From Betaproteobacteria bacterium (GTDB lineage: Bacteria > Pseudomonadota > Gammaproteobacteria > Burkholderiales > SG8-39), in assembly GCA_019237595.1 (NCBI GenBank), contig JAFAGU010000142.1, forward strand, positions 1-9,341: a stretch of 9,341 bases of DNA. The letters are read 5' to 3'. The notes beneath the pieces were generated by a model, which was not told where the DNA came from, searched no databases, and worked only from the letters and a program-made list of their open reading frames with translations. A program made the position numbers and the translations under genes. This document shows, in pieces, positions 7,465 to 9,341 of the stretch (its first letter is position 1; each line of letters starts with the position of its first letter).

Positions 7465-8802
7465 ATGGACAAGCATCTGAAGATCGGCCTCGCTCTCGCT
7501 GCCCTGGCGGCGGCAGGGAGCCTGGCCGGCGAGGCTGCGTATGCGCAGCAGGCGAAGGAGCAGTTCTTCCCGGTGCTCGTGTATCGCACCGGACCGTACG
7601 CGCCGAACGGCGTGCCCTTCGCCAACGGGTACGTGGACTACCTCAAGCTCGTCAACGCGCGCGATGGCGGCATCAACGGCGTGAAGATCGCCTTCGAGGA
7701 ATGCGAGACTGGCTACGCGACCGACCGCGGCGTCGAATGCTACGAGCGCCTGAAGGGGAAGGGCCCCACGGGCGCGACCGTTTTCCAGCCGCTCTCGACC
7801 GGCATCACATTCGCGCTCACCGACAAGTCCTTCGGCGACCACATCCCGCTCATCACCGCCGGCTACGGGCGCGCGGATTCGGTGGATGGCACGGTCTTCG
7901 GCTGGAACTTCCCCCTGGGCGGCACGTACTGGGACGCGGCGGACATCCTGATTCAGCACGTCGGCAAGAAGGAGGGCGGCGTCGCCAACCTGAAGGGCAA
8001 GAAGATCGCGCTCGTGTACCACGACTCGCCCTACGGCAAGGAGCCCATCGCGCTCCTCCAGGAGCGGGCGAAGATGTACGGGTACGACCTCATCCTCCTG
8101 CCGGTCACGCATCCGGGCGTCGAGCAGAAGGCGACGTGGCTCCAGATCCGGCAGAACCGGCCCGACTACGTCTTCTTGTGGGGCTGGGGCGTGATGAACT
8201 CGACGGCCATCAAGGAGGCGGTCGCCACCGGCTACCCGCGCGAGAAGATGTACGGCGTGTGGTGGTCGGGCGCCGAGCCCGACGTCACTCCGGCCGGCGA
8301 AGGCGCCAAGGGCTACAACGCGCTCGTCTTCCTGGCCCCCGCGGGACAAGGCGGCGTGCACAAGGACATCATCAAGTACGTGTACGACAAGGGCCAGGGC
8401 ACGGGCAAGAAAGAGGAGATCGGCGACGTGCTCTATAACCGCGGCCTGACGGCGGCGATGATGGCGGTGGAGGGCGTCAAGCGCGCGCAGCTGAAGTACG
8501 GCAAGAAGCCGCTTACCGGCCAGCAGGTGCGCTGGGGCCTCGAGAACCTGGCGATCGACGACGCGGCGATCAAGCGGCTCGGTTTCACCGGTTTCATGTC
8601 GCCGATCGCCACGTCCTGCGTCGACCACGAGGGCGGGTCGGCCGCGCAGGTGCACACGTGGGACGGCACGAAATGGAACGTCCAGCCCGGCGTCTATCAT
8701 GCCGACCAGCAGGTCATCAAGCCGATGATCCGCGCCTCGGCGGAAAAGTACGCGCAGGAGAAGAAACTCTCCAAGCGCGACTGCGCCAAGGAAGCGGACT
8801 GA
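7465..8802 (+). CDS. periplasmic ABC transporter substrate-binding protein (type I, LivJ/LivK-like)
   Basis: This 445-residue protein is exported by a signal peptide (Lys-rich start, hydrophobic core at 7-22, likely cleavage after AYA at 27). There is no lipobox cysteine, so it should be free in the periplasm. The mature part has the type I periplasmic-binding fold of HAAT receptors. It opens with FFPVLVYRTGPYAPNGVPFA (34-53), the counterpart of the 'G..GP.A..G' ligand loop. The inter-lobe region LKGKKIALVYHDSPYGKEP (176-194) matches the usual 'kvA.i..d..yG' strand. It is longer than LivJ/LivK (about 370 residues), as in receptors of this class that bind acids rather than amino acids. Cysteines at 80, 92, 385 and 440 could form disulfides. 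The strong ribosome-binding site and the terminator-like hairpin just after the gene suit high expression. The ligand is not identifiable; a CoA-activatable carboxylic acid is inferred from the ligase. Confidence 0.92.
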   Translation: MDKHLKIGLALAALAAAGSLAGEAAYAQQAKEQFFPVLVYRTGPYAPNGVPFANGYVDYLKLVNARDGGINGVKIAFEECETGYATDRGVECYERLKGKGPTGATVFQPLSTGITFALTDKSFGDHIPLITAGYGRADSVDGTVFGWNFPLGGTYWDAADILIQHVGKKEGGVANLKGKKIALVYHDSPYGKEPIALLQERAKMYGYDLILLPVTHPGVEQKATWLQIRQNRPDYVFLWGWGVMNSTAIKEAVATGYPREKMYGVWWSGAEPDVTPAGEGAKGYNALVFLAPAGQGGVHKDIIKYVYDKGQGTGKKEEIGDVLYNRGLTAAMMAVEGVKRAQLKYGKKPLTGQQVRWGLENLAIDDAAIKRLGFTGFMSPIATSCVDHEGGSAAQVHTWDGTKWNVQPGVYHADQQVIKPMIRASAEKYAQEKKLSKRDCAKEAD

Positions 8803-8811
8803 CCGCGAGCT

Positions 8812-8817
8812 AGAGGA
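8812..8817 (+). promoter_or_regulatory. Shine-Dalgarno-like sequence 5' of the hairpin, possible bridged RBS of livF
   Basis: AGAGGA lies 36 bases before the livF ATG in linear distance, too far to act directly. The intervening 29 bases (8820-8848) form a perfect hairpin. With that hairpin folded, only 8818-8819 and the five T at 8849-8853 separate this site from the AUG, about 7 nucleotides and near the usual optimum. No other Shine-Dalgarno sequence precedes the ATG. The function is inferred; the geometry is read directly. Confidence 0.4.
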
Positions 8818-8819
8818 AC

Positions 8820-8853
8820 GGCCCGCGCGAGCCGTGCTTGCGCGGGCCTTTTT
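8820..8853 (+). terminator. intrinsic terminator between substrate-binding protein gene and livF
   Basis: A 9-bp stem made only of G-C pairs (GGCCCGCGC at 8820-8828 with GCGCGGGCC at 8840-8848) encloses an 11-base loop and is followed at once by TTTTT (8849-8853). This is the standard intrinsic-terminator layout, placed 17 bases after the stop of the substrate-binding protein gene. Because livF starts at the next base, the terminator is inside the operon and is probably partial, giving more receptor mRNA than livF mRNA. It may also shape the livF ribosome-binding site. Confidence 0.8.
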
Positions 8854-9341
8854 ATGACCCCGTCCCTTCTCAACGTCAACGGCATCGAGGTGATCTACAA
8901 CCACGTCATCCTCGTCCTGAAGGGCGTCTCGCTCGCCGTGCCGGAAGGCGGCATCGTGGCACTCCTCGGGGCGAATGGCGCCGGGAAGACGACCACGCTC
9001 AAGGCCGTGTCGAACCTCCTCAAGGCCGAGCGCGGGGAAGTCACCAAGGGCTACATCGAGTTCCAGGGCGAGCGCGTCGATCGGCTGAGCCCGGCGGACC
9101 TCGTGAAGCGCGGCGTTTGCCAGGTCATGGAGGGCCGCCATTGCTTCGCGCACCTCACGGTCGAAGAGAATCTCCTCACTGGCGCCTACACGCGCAGCAG
9201 CGGCGCCGCCGTGCGGGAGGATCTCGAAAAGGTGTACCACTACTTCCCCCGGCTCAGGGAGCGGAGGCATTCCCAGTCGGGCTACACCTCCGGCGGGGAG
9301 CAGCAGATGACCGCGATCGGGCGCGCGCTCATGGCGCGACC
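8854..9341 (+). CDS. livF: branched-chain amino acid-type ABC transporter ATP-binding protein (LivF type), C-terminus cut off
   Basis: The frame opens at ATG 8854 and is still open at the right edge, so 162 residues are visible, about two thirds of the usual 235-270. Walker A is GANGAGKT (39-46), the Q-loop glutamine is 90 followed by VMEGRHCFAHLTVEENL (a LivF form of Q..EGR..F..LTV.ENL), and the signature is SGGEQQM (146-152). Walker B and the H-loop lie beyond the window. LivF forms the second ATPase subunit with LivG. The start is supported because SLLNVNGIEVIYNHVILVLK (4-23) begins the fold at the usual place, and a stop lies close upstream in this frame. The ATG directly follows the T tract of a terminator hairpin and has no ordinary Shine-Dalgarno. 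Its signature is canonical, unlike that of the LivG partner. Confidence 0.93.
   Translation, partial: MTPSLLNVNGIEVIYNHVILVLKGVSLAVPEGGIVALLGANGAGKTTTLKAVSNLLKAERGEVTKGYIEFQGERVDRLSPADLVKRGVCQVMEGRHCFAHLTVEENLLTGAYTRSSGAAVREDLEKVYHYFPRLRERRHSQSGYTSGGEQQMTAIGRALMAR

Noticed and set aside
7429..9270. A 613-codon minus-strand open frame opposite the receptor and livF
   Set aside because: It is a mirror of well-supported plus-strand genes, has no recognisable domain, and runs across the receptor stop, the terminator and the livF start, which would be unlikely for a real gene.
1..9341. Mobile elements, CRISPR repeats, tRNA/rRNA genes or a defence system
   Set aside because: No transposase, integrase, direct-repeat array, cloverleaf-like gene or defence-domain protein was found while reading either strand.

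Overview
The window is GC-rich bacterial DNA, densely packed with genes. A Bug/TctC-type periplasmic receptor without its own permease, a LivGHMF-type ABC transporter encoded with an acyl-CoA ligase, and strong G/C bias at third codon positions together suggest a betaproteobacterium, probably in or near Burkholderiales. This is an inference from gene content and I cannot name a species. No tRNA, rRNA, CRISPR array, insertion sequence or phage gene is visible.

Left part (1-2491). The first 560 bases are the C-terminal end of a glycosyltransferase that resembles HMW1C/GT41 enzymes. It converges on a two-gene minus-strand unit: an alpha/beta hydrolase (1583-2491) followed by a Bug/TctC solute-binding protein (627-1586), joined by an ATGA stop/start overlap. 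No TctA/TctB membrane genes are present in the window.

Right part (2578-9341). After an 86-base divergent intergenic region, a plus-strand operon runs to the window edge: AMP-forming acyl-CoA ligase (2578-4536), ABC ATPase LivG type (4544-5356), permease LivH type (5361-6362), permease LivM type (6365-7423), periplasmic substrate-binding protein (7465-8802), and a second ABC ATPase LivF type (8854 to the edge, cut). Together these would form a complete importer of the hydrophobic amino acid transporter (HAAT) family. The leading ligase suggests that the imported compound is a carboxylic acid (aromatic, fatty or similar) that is trapped as its CoA thioester, rather than an amino acid. The first four genes are spaced by 7, 4 and 2 bases. 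The last two gaps are 41 and 51 bases.

The most unusual spot is the gap between the binding-protein gene and livF. A perfect 9-bp all-GC hairpin followed by five T, an intrinsic-terminator layout, sits so that the ATG of livF directly follows the T tract. An AGAGGA sequence lies just 5' of the hairpin. If the hairpin forms in read-through RNA, it would bring this Shine-Dalgarno-like sequence to about 7 nucleotides from the AUG. The hairpin could therefore both reduce transcription into livF and assemble its ribosome-binding site. The other genes look like known families in a known kind of arrangement; I see no clearly new multi-gene system.
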